64,000 nucleotides of DNA from Brachybacterium alimentarium (GCF_002332425.1 NZ_NRGS01000031.1:16976-80975), one strand, 5' to 3'. Positions 17,026-25,540 are shown, counted from the first letter of the stretch. The notes: generated by a model from the sequence alone, not told the origin. Made by a program: numbers and translations.

Positions 17026-19433
17026 CCGCCCCCCGCCCCGCCCCCGCGAACAGCTCGGGCCCCGTGAACAGTTCCGCCGGTTCCGCCGGCGCGAACAATC
17101 CCGCTGGCGCGAACGGTCCGGCCCCGGCCCCTGCCCCTGCCCCTGATCCTGATCCTGGCCCTGCCGAGCCCGTGACCCCACCGATCCAGAACATCGACCG
17201 CGACCATCCCGCGGTCCTCGTCCCGGGCCTGAAGCGCCTGCTCAAGGGCTCCTGGGAACAGCGCGGATGGTTCATCCTGGCCGTGCTCGGAGCGACCGCG
17301 TTCGCGCTCCTGCAGATCGCGACCTCCTCGATCATCGGCAGCGTCACCGAGAACGTCGTCGTGCCCTCCTTCGCCGACGGCGGCGACATCGAGCTGGGCC
17401 TGGTCGTCGGCGGGGGCCTGGCCATCTTCGGCATCGCCGTAGCCCGCGCCGTGACCGTGATGGCCCGCCGCATCTTCGCGGCCGCCGCCCAGTTCGACCT
17501 GTTCCGCCTGTACCGCGAGCGCCTGGCCGCCGTGTACGCGAAGGTGCCGCTTCTGTGGCACCGCCGACAGTCCACCGGCACCCTGCTCAGCTCGGTCTAC
17601 TCCGACGTCGAGGCGACCTTCTTCGCGATGGCGCCCTTCCCCTTCGCCCTGTCCACCATCGTGATGCTGGTGTACGCGACGGTCGTCGTGGCGCGCATTG
17701 ACCCGGTGATCCTGCTGGTCATGCTCGCGCTGATCGTGCTGCTGATCGCCCTGAACGTGCTGCTGCAGCGCTTCGCCACCCCGATCGCCGTGCGCTCCCA
17801 GCGGCTGCGCGCGGAGGTCGCCGAGATCGCCCACGAGTCCTTCGACGGCGCGAACGTCGTGAAGTCCCTGGGCCGCGAGGACGTCGAGGAGAAGCGTTTC
17901 TCCCGGGCGGCCGACGACCTGCGCAGCACCGGCATCCGGTTCGGCTACGTGCGCGGCTGGTTCGACCCCGCGATCGACGCTCTGCCCAACCTCGGCATCC
18001 TCGCCGTCGCCGTGCTCGGCGCCTGGCGGATCGGGGAGGGTCATCTGACCACCGGCCAGCTGGTCGAGGTGTCCTACCTGTTCACGCTGATGTCCCTGCC
18101 GATCCGCTCCTTCGGCTGGGTGCTCGGCGACCTCTCGCGCACCGTCGTCGGCGGCGGCCGCGTGCAGCAGATCCTCGACGTCACCGAACAGCGCGTCTAC
18201 GGTCCCGACGCCCTGCCCGAGGGCCCTGGCGTGCTCACCTTCGACGAGGTCTCCTTCGTCTATCGCGACGACCCCGCCCAGGTGATCCTGGGCCGCGGCG
18301 CCCGCGCGGAGGACCACCTGCGCACCGCGACCGCCCTGCACGACGTCTCCCTGCGCGCCGACCCCGAGGCCGGGACCCGCGTGCTCGCCGTCGTCGGCGC
18401 CACCGGCTCCGGGAAGTCCACGCTCGCCCTGCTCGCCGCGGGCCTGGTGGATCCCAGCACCGGCAGCATCTCCCTCGACGGCGCGGACCTGCGCTCGCTC
18501 ACGGCCGACGCCCTCACCGCGGACGTCGCCCTCGTGCTCCAGCAGGCCTTCGTCTTCGACGCGAGCGTGCGCGAGAACGTCACCCTCGGCGAGGCCATCG
18601 ACGAGCGGACCATCCGTTGGGCGCTGCGCGTGGCCCAGGCCGAGGCCTTCGTCGACGCGCTGCCCGACGGGCTCGACACCGAGCTGGGGGAGCGCGGCGG
18701 GTCGCTGTCCGGCGGGCAGCGCCAGCGCATCGCGCTCGCCCGGGCCCTGGCCCGCAGGCCCCGCCTGTTGATCCTCGACGACGCCACCAGCGCCTGCGAT
18801 CCCAGCGTGGAGCTGGCGATCCTCGACGGGATCCGCCGCGAGATGACCTCCTCGACGCTCCTGCTGATCGCCTACCGCAAGTCCACGATCTCGCTCGCGG
18901 ACCAGGTCGTCTTCCTCGATCACGGCCGGGTCGGTGCCGCCGGCACCCATGAGGAGCTGCGTGGACGCAGCGAGGGCTACCGCGCTCTGGTCGACGCATA
19001 TGACGAGGCCGCGATCTCCCACAACCTGCTCGAGGCCTCCCGGCCCCAGCCCAGTGACGGCCCGGATCCGGGCATCGCCGTGGACGCCGCGCGCGCCCGC
19101 ACCGTCACCGCCGCCGTCGAACGCCATGGCGAGGGCAGATACCGGCGTGAGGACGCGACGGCCGACGGGGAGTGCGAGTGCGAGCCGCCGACGGCGACCG
19201 GCGGGCTGACCGCCGTCGCACCGGACGCTGCCACTCCGGACGCTGCCGAGCCCGACGCCGTCGCACCGGACGCTCCCGAGCCCGACGCTGCTGAGCCGGA
19301 CGGCGCCGCGCCGGGCTCTGTCGAATCGGACGCTCCCGCACCGGACGCTCCCGCACCGGACGTTCCCGGCCCGGACGCTCCCACCCCGGGCGCTGCCGTG
19401 TCCGCTCCGACCGATGAGGAGGCCGGCCGATGA
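17022..19433 (+). CDS. ABC exporter half-transporter with degenerate ATP site
   Basis: 803-aa transporter: a Pro/Ala/Asn-rich N-terminus, six transmembrane helices (~75-370), then a nucleotide-binding domain. Walker A is GATGSGKST (~458), the signature LSGGQRQRIALARAL (~562), and Walker B LLILDDATSA (~583). Asp stands where the catalytic Glu is usual, and the H-loop His is Tyr (LLIAYRKSTIS, ~616). This subunit therefore contributes a degenerate ATP site, as in TM287/TM288-type heterodimers, and pairs with the next gene (4-nt overlap). A ~75-residue tail repeats PDA-type pentapeptides encoded by a 15-bp tandem repeat (about 19216-19410). The substrate is unknown. ATG 17022 overlaps the DUF456 stop codon. 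Confidence 0.9.
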   Translation: MTAPRPAPANSSGPVNSSAGSAGANNPAGANGPAPAPAPAPDPDPGPAEPVTPPIQNIDRDHPAVLVPGLKRLLKGSWEQRGWFILAVLGATAFALLQIATSSIIGSVTENVVVPSFADGGDIELGLVVGGGLAIFGIAVARAVTVMARRIFAAAAQFDLFRLYRERLAAVYAKVPLLWHRRQSTGTLLSSVYSDVEATFFAMAPFPFALSTIVMLVYATVVVARIDPVILLVMLALIVLLIALNVLLQRFATPIAVRSQRLRAEVAEIAHESFDGANVVKSLGREDVEEKRFSRAADDLRSTGIRFGYVRGWFDPAIDALPNLGILAVAVLGAWRIGEGHLTTGQLVEVSYLFTLMSLPIRSFGWVLGDLSRTVVGGGRVQQILDVTEQRVYGPDALPEGPGVLTFDEVSFVYRDDPAQVILGRGARAEDHLRTATALHDVSLRADPEAGTRVLAVVGATGSGKSTLALLAAGLVDPSTGSISLDGADLRSLTADALTADVALVLQQAFVFDASVRENVTLGEAIDERTIRWALRVAQAEAFVDALPDGLDTELGERGGSLSGGQRQRIALARALARRPRLLILDDATSACDPSVELAILDGIRREMTSSTLLLIAYRKSTISLADQVVFLDHGRVGAAGTHEELRGRSEGYRALVDAYDEAAISHNLLEASRPQPSDGPDPGIAVDAARARTVTAAVERHGEGRYRREDATADGECECEPPTATGGLTAVAPDAATPDAAEPDAVAPDAPEPDAAEPDGAAPGSVESDAPAPDAPAPDVPGPDAPTPGAAVSAPTDEEAGR

Positions 19434-21319
19434 CCGCCGCACCTGCCGCCGACCGCACCGAATCCTCCGCGCTCGGCAGCGAGACCACCACCGACGAATC
19501 CGCCCTCCACACCATTCGGCGGGGCCTCGGGCTCACCCCCGAGCTGCTGCGCGGGCTGTGGGTCACGCTGCTGCTGGCCGTGGTCGCCACCGGCGGCAAG
19601 GTGGTCGTCCCGATCGCCGTGCAGTCGATCCTGGACCGCGGCATCATCGCCCCGGAGCGGCCCGACGTCGCCTTCGTCGCCGGCGCCGCAGGGCTCGCCG
19701 CCATCGTCCTGCTGGGTACCGCGGCCTGCAACGTCCTCATGAACCGTCGGCTGTTCCGTCTGGCCGAGACGTCACTGGCGACGCTGCGCAAGCGCGCCTT
19801 CCGCCACATCCACGACCTCTCGCTGCTCACCCAGGGCACCGAGCAGCGCGGAGCGCTCGTCTCCCGCGTGACCAGCGACGTCGACACCGTCAGCCAGTTC
19901 ATGAGCTTCGGTGGCATCATGCTGGTGGTGATGAGCATGCAGCTCGTCCTCGCCACGGGCGTGATGGCCTTCTACTCGTGGCCGCTCGCCCTCGTGGTGT
20001 GGCTCTGCTACATCCCGATCCTGCTGATCATGGGCTCGCTGCAGAAGCGCATCCGAGCCCGCTTCCAGCAGGTCCGTGCGAACGTCGGCAGCATGCTCGG
20101 CGCGGTCTCAGAGTCCCTCGTCGGCGCTGCCACCGTGCGCGCCTACGGCGTCGAGGACCGCACCCGCTCCGGGCAGGTCGATCGCGTGCGCGACGTGCGC
20201 AACGCGCAGTTCTCCGTGCTGAGGCCGCAGTCCGCGTCGTTCTTTCTCTCGGAGACGGCGGACGGCCTGGCCACCGCGATCGTCGTCGTGGTCGGCATCC
20301 TGCTGGGAACGCAGACGCTCGGCGTGAACCTGCCGGGGGCGGACCTCACCGCTGGCGGCGTCATCGCCTTCGTGTTCCTGGTGTCCCTGTTCAGCCAGCC
20401 GGTGCGCATGGGCATCGAGATGCTCTCGGAGGCGCAGAACGCGGTGGCCGGCTGGCGGCGCGTGCTCGGCGTGCTCGACACTCCGGCCGACGTCGCCGAT
20501 CCCGGCGGCGCCATGGATCCCCACACCGGACGGCGCCTGGCCCCCGTGCCCGGCGCGACTCTGCTGCCCGACGGTCTGCTCGACATCCAGATCCGTGACC
20601 TGCGCTTCTCCTACCCCACCGGGCCCGAGGTGCTGCACGGCATCAGCGTCGACATCCCCGCCCGCAGCCGCATCGCGATCGTGGGCGAGACCGGCAGCGG
20701 CAAGACCACCTTCGCCAAGCTGCTCACCCGCATGATGGATCCCGCGAGCGGCGAGCTGCTCATCGGCGGCATCCCGCTGCACCTCATCCCGTATTCCTCG
20801 CTGCGCTCGCGCGTGATCATGGTGCCGCAGGAGGGCTTCCTCTTCGACACCTCCGTCGCAGGCAACCTGCTGTACGGGAAGCCCGACGCGACCCACGACG
20901 AGATGCGCCGCGCCCTGGACGAGCTGGGGCTCGGCACCTGGGCCGACGAGCTGCCCGACGGCCTGGACACCCCAGTGGGCCAGCGCGGCGAGTCCCTCAG
21001 CGCGGGGGAGCGGCAGCTGGTCGCCCTGGCTCGCGCCTATCTCGCCGACCCCGACGTGATCGTGCTCGACGAGGCCACGAGTGCCGTCGATCCTGCGGCC
21101 GACGTGCGCCTCCAGCAGGCCATCGACGGCCTCGCCCGCGGTCGCACCACGATCACCATCGCCCACCGGCTCTCCACCGCCGAGCGCGCCGACCGGATCA
21201 TGGTGCTCGACCACGGCGACCTCGTCGAGCACGGCACGCACGCCGAACTCGTGGAGCTCGACGGCGGGATCTACGCGGGACTGCACCGCTCCTGGGTGGC
21301 CCACCGAGCGTCACGGTGA
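19430..21319 (+). CDS. ABC exporter half-transporter, catalytic partner
   Basis: 629-aa half-transporter with six membrane helices (about 45-330) and one nucleotide-binding domain. Walker A is GETGSGKTT (~418), Walker B VIVLDEATSAVD has the catalytic Glu (~546), and the H-loop IAHRLST has its His (~577). The signature is altered to LSAGERQ instead of LSGGQ (~523). The altered signature faces the partner's degenerate Walker site, while the partner's normal LSGGQ faces this intact site, giving one active and one inactive ATP site. The start ATG overlaps the upstream stop (ATGA). Such heterodimers export drugs, lipids or peptides; the substrate here is unknown. Confidence 0.92.
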   Translation: MTAAPAADRTESSALGSETTTDESALHTIRRGLGLTPELLRGLWVTLLLAVVATGGKVVVPIAVQSILDRGIIAPERPDVAFVAGAAGLAAIVLLGTAACNVLMNRRLFRLAETSLATLRKRAFRHIHDLSLLTQGTEQRGALVSRVTSDVDTVSQFMSFGGIMLVVMSMQLVLATGVMAFYSWPLALVVWLCYIPILLIMGSLQKRIRARFQQVRANVGSMLGAVSESLVGAATVRAYGVEDRTRSGQVDRVRDVRNAQFSVLRPQSASFFLSETADGLATAIVVVVGILLGTQTLGVNLPGADLTAGGVIAFVFLVSLFSQPVRMGIEMLSEAQNAVAGWRRVLGVLDTPADVADPGGAMDPHTGRRLAPVPGATLLPDGLLDIQIRDLRFSYPTGPEVLHGISVDIPARSRIAIVGETGSGKTTFAKLLTRMMDPASGELLIGGIPLHLIPYSSLRSRVIMVPQEGFLFDTSVAGNLLYGKPDATHDEMRRALDELGLGTWADELPDGLDTPVGQRGESLSAGERQLVALARAYLADPDVIVLDEATSAVDPAADVRLQQAIDGLARGRTTITIAHRLSTAERADRIMVLDHGDLVEHGTHAELVELDGGIYAGLHRSWVAHRASR

Positions 21320-21320
21320 C

Positions 21321-21396
21321 CGGTGCGGTGCGGTGCGGTGCGGTGCGGTGCGGTGCGGTGAGCGGGAGCGCTGCGGTGAGCGGGAGCGCTGCGTGC
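21321..21396. repeat. Pentamer (cggtg x8) plus 18-bp x2 array
   Basis: Eight perfect copies of a 5-bp unit (21321-21360) start one base after the ABC stop codon. Two near-identical 18-bp units built around gcgggagcgctgcg follow. The methyltransferase gene begins 59 bp further on. Confidence 0.95.
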
Positions 21397-21454
21397 CGGG
21401 TGCCGTGGTGAGCGGAGTCGATGGCGAGGCGAGCAGGATGGGAAACTCGGGAGC

Positions 21455-22435
21455 ATGAGCTCGCCCGATTCGCTGAACCCTCCCGTTCCTCCGGTCTCCG
21501 CACGCGACGAACCGCGCTTCGGGAGCGACGAGCGGAAAGGCGCACTCGCCGCTGCCTTCCAGGACCAGGGCGAGGACTACGACCGGCTCCGCCCCGGCTA
21601 CCCGCCCGCCGTGCTCGACGCGATCCTCGCCACCCTGCCTGGTGCTGAGCCGCGCTCTGCGCTGCCTCGCCGTGCGATCGACCTCGGCGCCGGCACCGGA
21701 AAACTGTCGTGGGCTCTCGCGGAGCGCGGTCTCGACGTCACCGCCGTGGACACGAGCCGGGCCATGCTCGAGACCGCTCTGCGCCGCGCCCCGTCGGGCG
21801 GCTCAGCGGACCCCACCGACTCATCCGGCTCACTGGCTTCAGCGGACCTCACGGTCTCCTCCGGCTCACTGGCTTCAGCGGAACCTGCCGACTCATCCGG
21901 CTCGGCGGACGCAGCAGGTGCTGCGCTCGCCGCTCCCCGGCTGGCCACGCACGTCGCCTCTGCTGAGGACACCGGCCTGCCGGCTGCATCGGCGGAACTG
22001 GTCACGGTCGCCCAGGCCTGGCACTGGTTCGACGCGCAGGCGGCATCGGCCGAGGTCACGCGGCTTCTCACACCGGGCGGCACGCTCGCGCTGGTGTGGA
22101 ACATGCTCGACGTGACCATCCCCTGGGTGCACCGCCTCTCCCGGATCATGCACGCCGGCGACATCCATCGTGAGGACTTCTCGCCCACGGTCGGCCCCGG
22201 CCTCGAGCTCCTCCAGCGCAGCGTGCACCAGTGGGAGGACCCGATGCCCACGCCGGACGTCATCGACCTCGCCCGCACCCGCAGCTACGTGATCACTGCC
22301 TCCGAGGAGCGCCGTGCGAAGGTCCTGGCGAATCTCGACTGGTACCTCCACGAGCATCTCGGCCACGCGCCGGGGAGCATCATCGGGATCCCGTACCGCA
22401 CCGACCTGTTCCTCTACCGGCCCTCCGCTGCCTGA
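21455..22435 (+). CDS. Class I SAM-dependent methyltransferase with internal repeat insert
   Basis: 326 aa. The Rossmann-like methyltransferase fold is clear: motif I AIDLGAGTGKLSWALAERGL (~70-89), acidic motif DVTAVDTS, then the later strands with VTVAQAWHWFDAQAAS and LLTPGGTLALVWNMLD. The start of the domain, FQDQGEDYDRLRPGYP, is typical of ubiquinone/biotin-type (UbiE/BioC-like) methyltransferases. Between strands 2 and 3 lies a ~42-residue Ser/Ala/Asp insert made of a 12-residue repeat (36 bp at DNA level) that is absent from usual relatives. The methyl acceptor is unknown. The ribosome site is weak (GGGAGC); the gene stands alone. Confidence 0.9.
   Translation: MSSPDSLNPPVPPVSARDEPRFGSDERKGALAAAFQDQGEDYDRLRPGYPPAVLDAILATLPGAEPRSALPRRAIDLGAGTGKLSWALAERGLDVTAVDTSRAMLETALRRAPSGGSADPTDSSGSLASADLTVSSGSLASAEPADSSGSADAAGAALAAPRLATHVASAEDTGLPAASAELVTVAQAWHWFDAQAASAEVTRLLTPGGTLALVWNMLDVTIPWVHRLSRIMHAGDIHREDFSPTVGPGLELLQRSVHQWEDPMPTPDVIDLARTRSYVITASEERRAKVLANLDWYLHEHLGHAPGSIIGIPYRTDLFLYRPSAA
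21803..21903. repeat. 36-bp in-frame tandem repeat inside the methyltransferase gene
   Basis: Two full copies and most of a third of a 36-bp unit (21803-21838, 21839-21874, 21875 onward) encode S-A-D-x-T-x-S-S-G-S-L-A-type dodecapeptides. The length keeps frame, so it is tolerated as a loop insertion. Confidence 0.93.
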
Positions 22436-22444
22436 CCGCCGATC

Positions 22445-22540
22445 GCGCCCCGTCGTTCTGACCTGTCCCGTCGTTCGCGCCCCGTCGTTCTGACCTGCCC
22501 TGTCGTTCGCGCCCCGTCGTTCTGACCTGCCCTGTCGTTC
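22445..22540. repeat. 32-bp tandem repeat x3
   Basis: Three units (22445-22476, 22477-22508, 22509-22540), nearly identical, begin nine bases after the methyltransferase stop. Each contains the motif ccgtcgttc or a close variant twice. There are no spacers, so it is not CRISPR. Confidence 0.95.
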
Positions 22541-22605
22541 TGGCCCGCTCACTGCGGCCGGGCGCTCTGACCCCCGCGACTCCCCTCCCGCTGCTTTGCT
22601 TCCCG

Positions 22606-22665
22606 TTACTCATTAGTAGCCGGGGGAAGTAGGCGTTGAGAGCGCTCCATTCCGCCTACTCCCCC
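22606..22665. terminator. Stem-loop between convergent genes with upstream 15-mer
   Basis: A 15-mer TTACTCATTAGTAGC (22606-22620) is followed by a long hairpin. The arm GGGGGAAGTAGGCG (22622-22635) pairs with CGCCTACTCCCCC (22653-22665) with one bulged A, and the loop holds the palindrome gagcgctc. It lies between the convergent methyltransferase and DUF559 genes, so a bidirectional terminator is likely. There is no T-tract. The 15-mer recurs at 42300-42314 on the other strand and the hairpin core recurs at 24165. Confidence 0.55.
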
Positions 22666-22670
22666 GGGGT

Positions 22671-22854
22671 GCCCGACTCGCTGGGGTGTGTGAAGCACCG
22701 GAGCGCCCGACTCGCTGGGGCGCGTGAGGCACCGGCGTGCCCGAGTCGCTGTGGTGCGTGAGGCGCCGGCGTGCCTGACACGCCGGGGCCCCGACCCGCG
22801 GGGGGTGCGAGAGGCGCCGGGGTGTCCGACTCGCCGGGGCGCGTGAAGCGTCGG
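22671..22854. repeat. 34-bp imperfect tandem repeat, ~5 units
   Basis: Units start at 22671, 22705, 22739, 22773 (expanded to 51 bp) and 22824, each with the pattern gcccgactcgctgggg then gtgaggcaccggcg. They occupy the 3' flank of the leftward DUF559 gene. Confidence 0.88.
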
Positions 22855-22880
22855 TCGACAGACCCAGGCGGGACGACGTG

Positions 22881-23861
22881 TCACGGGCGCCATCCTCGGG
22901 CCCGGAGCTCTTCGCGGACCAGGTGCACTGCAGCGGCGCAGCCTGCGTGAGCGTCGTCCTTGTAGAGGCGGATCTCGGACCACCGGGCGGCTTTCACCCG
23001 CCGCGCACGCCGGATGTCCCGCTTCACCTGTTGATCCTTGTTATGGGCGGCGCCTTCGTATTCGGCGCAGACGCGGTATTGCGGCCACTGGAAGTCCGGG
23101 GTGTGGAGCGCGACGCCGTCAGGCCCGATGAGTGGCACGTTGATCAGCGGTTCGGGCAACCCGGCGTCGATGAACGCCAACCGCAGCATGGTCTCCATCG
23201 GGGAGTCCGCTCCTCGACGCACATCGGTGAGGGCACGCCGGAGTGACGCGGCGTAGTGACCCGTGCAGGCGTTCGCCAACTGCTCGAGGCTGCACCACGG
23301 TTTCCGTCGTCCGTTCTCGAACTGCGGCCGCGGAGCCCGGACGAGATGGTCACCGACCGCCACGAGCTGACCATGGGTCAGGTGGCGCGCGAGATCTCGC
23401 CACGTTCGCGATCGAGTGGTCATGCGAAACGAGCAGTGCGGTGGCGGCGCGGTCTCGTGGAAGGACAGGACCTGGGTGAAGACCAGTCGCTGCACGTCCT
23501 CCTCAGCCAAGGTGAAGTCGTGCCACCGCACGACGGCGCCATGACTGTTGCGGCCGCCGGGAATCGACAAGTGCACTGGTTTTCGCGAATCCCAGGAACC
23601 GAGCTGCGGAGGAAGAGGCATGTTCCACAGCCGAGCGGCGGAAGGACCGACGACGACGGCGGAGCCATCCTGTCGACTGAGGGCGGCGACGATGGCGGCC
23701 TCGGAGACCGGTGGGCCCGTGCGTGAAAACAGGCCTCGGCGGATTCGGGAGATGTCCTTCCGCTTGAGGCGATCCTGGGAGACGCCTGCTCGTCGTGCCT
23801 CGGCGCTGGTGAACACATGCCAGGGGAGCGCAGCGGGGAGCGGGAGCGGAGGGCGCGACAT
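22881..23861 (-). CDS. DUF559 / Vsr-like nuclease-domain protein with AbiEi-like N-terminus
   Basis: 326 aa from ATG 23861 (GTG 23864 is also possible; no clear ribosome site). The N-terminal ~70 residues (FTSAEARRAGVSQDRLKRKD, then ISRIRRGLFSRTG) match the winged-helix start of AbiEi-type antitoxin-like proteins. The C-terminal ~110 residues fit the DUF559 restriction-endonuclease-like fold: E in MRRGADSP-type MET region, PDFQWPQYRVCAEYEG, then H, D and R spaced as in EYEGAAHNKDQQVKRDIRRA, and a final basic strand with IRLYKDD. This two-domain protein is common in actinobacteria and its biological role is not known. It is bracketed by 46-bp direct repeats. Confidence 0.8.
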   Translation of the reverse strand: MSRPPLPLPAALPWHVFTSAEARRAGVSQDRLKRKDISRIRRGLFSRTGPPVSEAAIVAALSRQDGSAVVVGPSAARLWNMPLPPQLGSWDSRKPVHLSIPGGRNSHGAVVRWHDFTLAEEDVQRLVFTQVLSFHETAPPPHCSFRMTTRSRTWRDLARHLTHGQLVAVGDHLVRAPRPQFENGRRKPWCSLEQLANACTGHYAASLRRALTDVRRGADSPMETMLRLAFIDAGLPEPLINVPLIGPDGVALHTPDFQWPQYRVCAEYEGAAHNKDQQVKRDIRRARRVKAARWSEIRLYKDDAHAGCAAAVHLVREELRARGWRP

Positions 23862-23958
23862 CACGCCAGGATGGGACTACTCGCGCTCCGACGCCGCGGG
23901 CCATCCACAGTCCGCACTGTGGAGGAGAGGTGCGGTGACGGCCCGAGGCTCGGACCGC

Positions 23959-24022
23959 GACGCTGAGTCCTCGACGTGTGAGTGCTGCGCGACGCTGAGA
24001 TCCCGACGTGTGAGTGCTGAAG
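23959..24022. repeat. 32-bp tandem repeat x2
   Basis: Two adjacent units (23959-23990, 23991-24022) share gacgctgag and gacgtgtgagtgctg in the same register. The unit sequence is unrelated to the other 32-bp arrays at 22445 and 25324. Confidence 0.9.
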
Positions 24023-24164
24023 GCCCCGCGCGCTTCGCCCAGCCTCTCGTCCCGCTTCGCCAGCTCCGGCGCGTCATCCCCGCCTGGCCTTCCGCCCTCG
24101 CCCTGGCCTTCTGCCCCGCCTCGCCCCGGGCCTTCGTCGTGCCGCGTCGGTAACCCGTCTGAAC

Positions 24165-24210
24165 AGGCGTTGAGAGCAGCCTATTCCGCCTACTTCGACG
24201 GGGTGCTCGA
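24165..24210. repeat. Second copy of the AGGCGTTGAGAGC element
   Basis: About 38 of 46 bases match 22631-22676 in direct orientation: both start AGGCGTTGAGAGC, share ATTCCGCCTACT and end GGGGTGC-CGA. The hairpin is shorter here (AGGCG/CGCCT). The two copies bracket the DUF559 gene, 1534 bp apart. The rest of the 569-bp spacer 23862-24430 holds no supported gene. Confidence 0.8.
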
Positions 24211-24381
24211 GCGTGAGAGGTCGCGAGTGGCCGCGGGCGTGAGCCGGGCGTGAGCCGGGCGATGTCGGCGACCTGCGCGTGCCTCGCGTGCCGTGCCCGT
24301 GCTGTCCGGGTCAGCTGGTGTGCCCGGCATCGGCTGCGCCGCCGGTCGTCAGCCTCCCGCGCCGTCCGCCAGCTGCCGCAG

Positions 24382-24450
24382 CCGCCGGCTGTCAGCCGCC
24401 AGCGCCCGTGCCGCCCGCAGCCGCTGGCTGTCAGCCGCCAGCGCCAGCGC
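24382..24450. repeat. 39-bp tandem repeat x~1.8 at the end of the DUF6318 gene
   Basis: The unit ccgccggctgtcagccgcca (first 20 bases) occurs at 24382 and 24421. The second unit runs into the 3' end of the DUF6318 coding region and encodes part of its Gly/Ala-rich tail. Confidence 0.8.
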
Positions 24451-25132
24451 CCGCGCCGGCCCCGTCACCCGGGCCGGCCTCGTCGCCCGTGCCGTCGCCC
24501 GCGCCGTCGGCGGTCGCGAGGCTCATGTCGGTCACGCGCCACCGGTCGCCGTCCCAGGCGACCTGGGCGACGATCTGTCCGGAGACCTCGTCGATGGGGG
24601 TGGCCTCGTAGCGGGGGTCGTCGACGATGATGCTCGCGGCCTGGGTGAAGGTGGCAGTGACCTCGCCGGTGGCCGGCGGCTCGCCCTTGCCCTCGAAGGC
24701 GGTGTCGCTGACGTCGAAGCCGCCGTCGACCAGGTAGCCGTCCTGCTCGGCGAGCAGCTCAGCGTTGCCGAGGAACGTCGTGCAGACCTCGCACTTGGGG
24801 TCCACGGAGTTCTCCCACACCGAGACATCGCCGCTGGTCATCATGTAGGTGTACGAATCCAGCAGGTAGGTGACCGTGGCCTGTGCGCCCTCGGGGGTCT
24901 GCTCCGTGAGGCCGGCGGGTGCCTCAGGCTTCGCGACCTCTGGGCGCGGGGGCTGCTGCGCCGGGTCGACGGTGGGGCGGTCGTCGGTCGGCTGCTCCTG
25001 CCCCTGGTCCTGCGCTGTCTCCTGCTCGTCCGCGTCGGGATTCATCAGGGAGGTGATCCCGACGGCGCCGAGCGGCACCACCAGGAGGATGGCGAGCACG
25101 GCGATGACGATGCGTTGGACGGGGCGATTCAC
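24431..25132 (-). CDS. DUF6318-family exported/membrane-anchored protein
   Basis: 233 aa if GTG 25132 is the start. The N-terminus (VNRPVQRIVIAVLAILLVVPL, beginning of one hydrophobic helix, ~6-28) is an uncleaved anchor or signal. A Gln/Asp/Pro-rich linker follows, then a compact domain: ATVTYLLDSYTYMMTSGD, the pair of cysteines in DPKCEVC, and WDGDRWRVTDM at the end. This is the DUF6318 pattern, seen in many actinobacterial lipoprotein-like proteins of unknown function. The tail is a low-complexity Gly/Ala/Asp repeat. The frame is open far upstream, but that part is encoded by a 32-bp minisatellite and is rejected. The two Cys may form a disulfide outside the cell. Confidence 0.82.
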   Translation of the reverse strand: MNRPVQRIVIAVLAILLVVPLGAVGITSLMNPDADEQETAQDQGQEQPTDDRPTVDPAQQPPRPEVAKPEAPAGLTEQTPEGAQATVTYLLDSYTYMMTSGDVSVWENSVDPKCEVCTTFLGNAELLAEQDGYLVDGGFDVSDTAFEGKGEPPATGEVTATFTQAASIIVDDPRYEATPIDEVSGQIVAQVAWDGDRWRVTDMSLATADGAGDGTGDEAGPGDGAGAGAGAGG

Positions 25133-25323
25133 GCGGACCACGGTAGACGACGCACCTTGGCGCGGGGAACGGAGGGTCGGTCCCGTCACTCGGACAGCCC
25201 GGAGGTCCTTGGATCGGGCCTCAAATCGATCGGTCGTCACCCCCGCTGCGCGACCGGCCGTCGCCCCCGCTGCCTGCGTCGCCCGCCCTCCCGCCGCTTC
25301 ATCCGCACCCGGCTTTCGCCGCC

Positions 25324-25540
25324 GTGCGGGCTCCCGGCCGCCGGCTGCCAGCACCGTGCAGAGTCCCGGCGCCCGGTTGCCGCCGCGGTGCGAGGTCCCG
25401 GCGCCCAGTTGTCGCGGCCGTGCGGAGTCCCGGCACCCGGCCGTCACCGCGGTGCGGGCTCCCGGCCGCCGGCTGCCAGCGCCGTGCGGACTCCCGGCGC
25501 CCTGCTGTCGCGGCCGTGCGATGTCTCGGCCGCCGCCCGA
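25324..25540. repeat. 32-bp tandem repeat, ~6.8 copies
   Basis: Units start at 25324, 25356, 25388, 25420, 25452, 25484 and 25516, each exactly 32 bp, with consensus gtgcggagtcccggc then a variable g/c-rich half. It fills most of the 520-bp spacer between the DUF6318 gene and the divergent ABC operon. Older, degraded copies may extend left to about 25240. The ABC start region follows at 25540-25652. Confidence 0.95.

Noticed and set aside
22445..22540. CRISPR array suspected from regular 32-bp repeats
   Set aside because: The copies are directly adjacent with no spacers, and there are no cas genes in the window.
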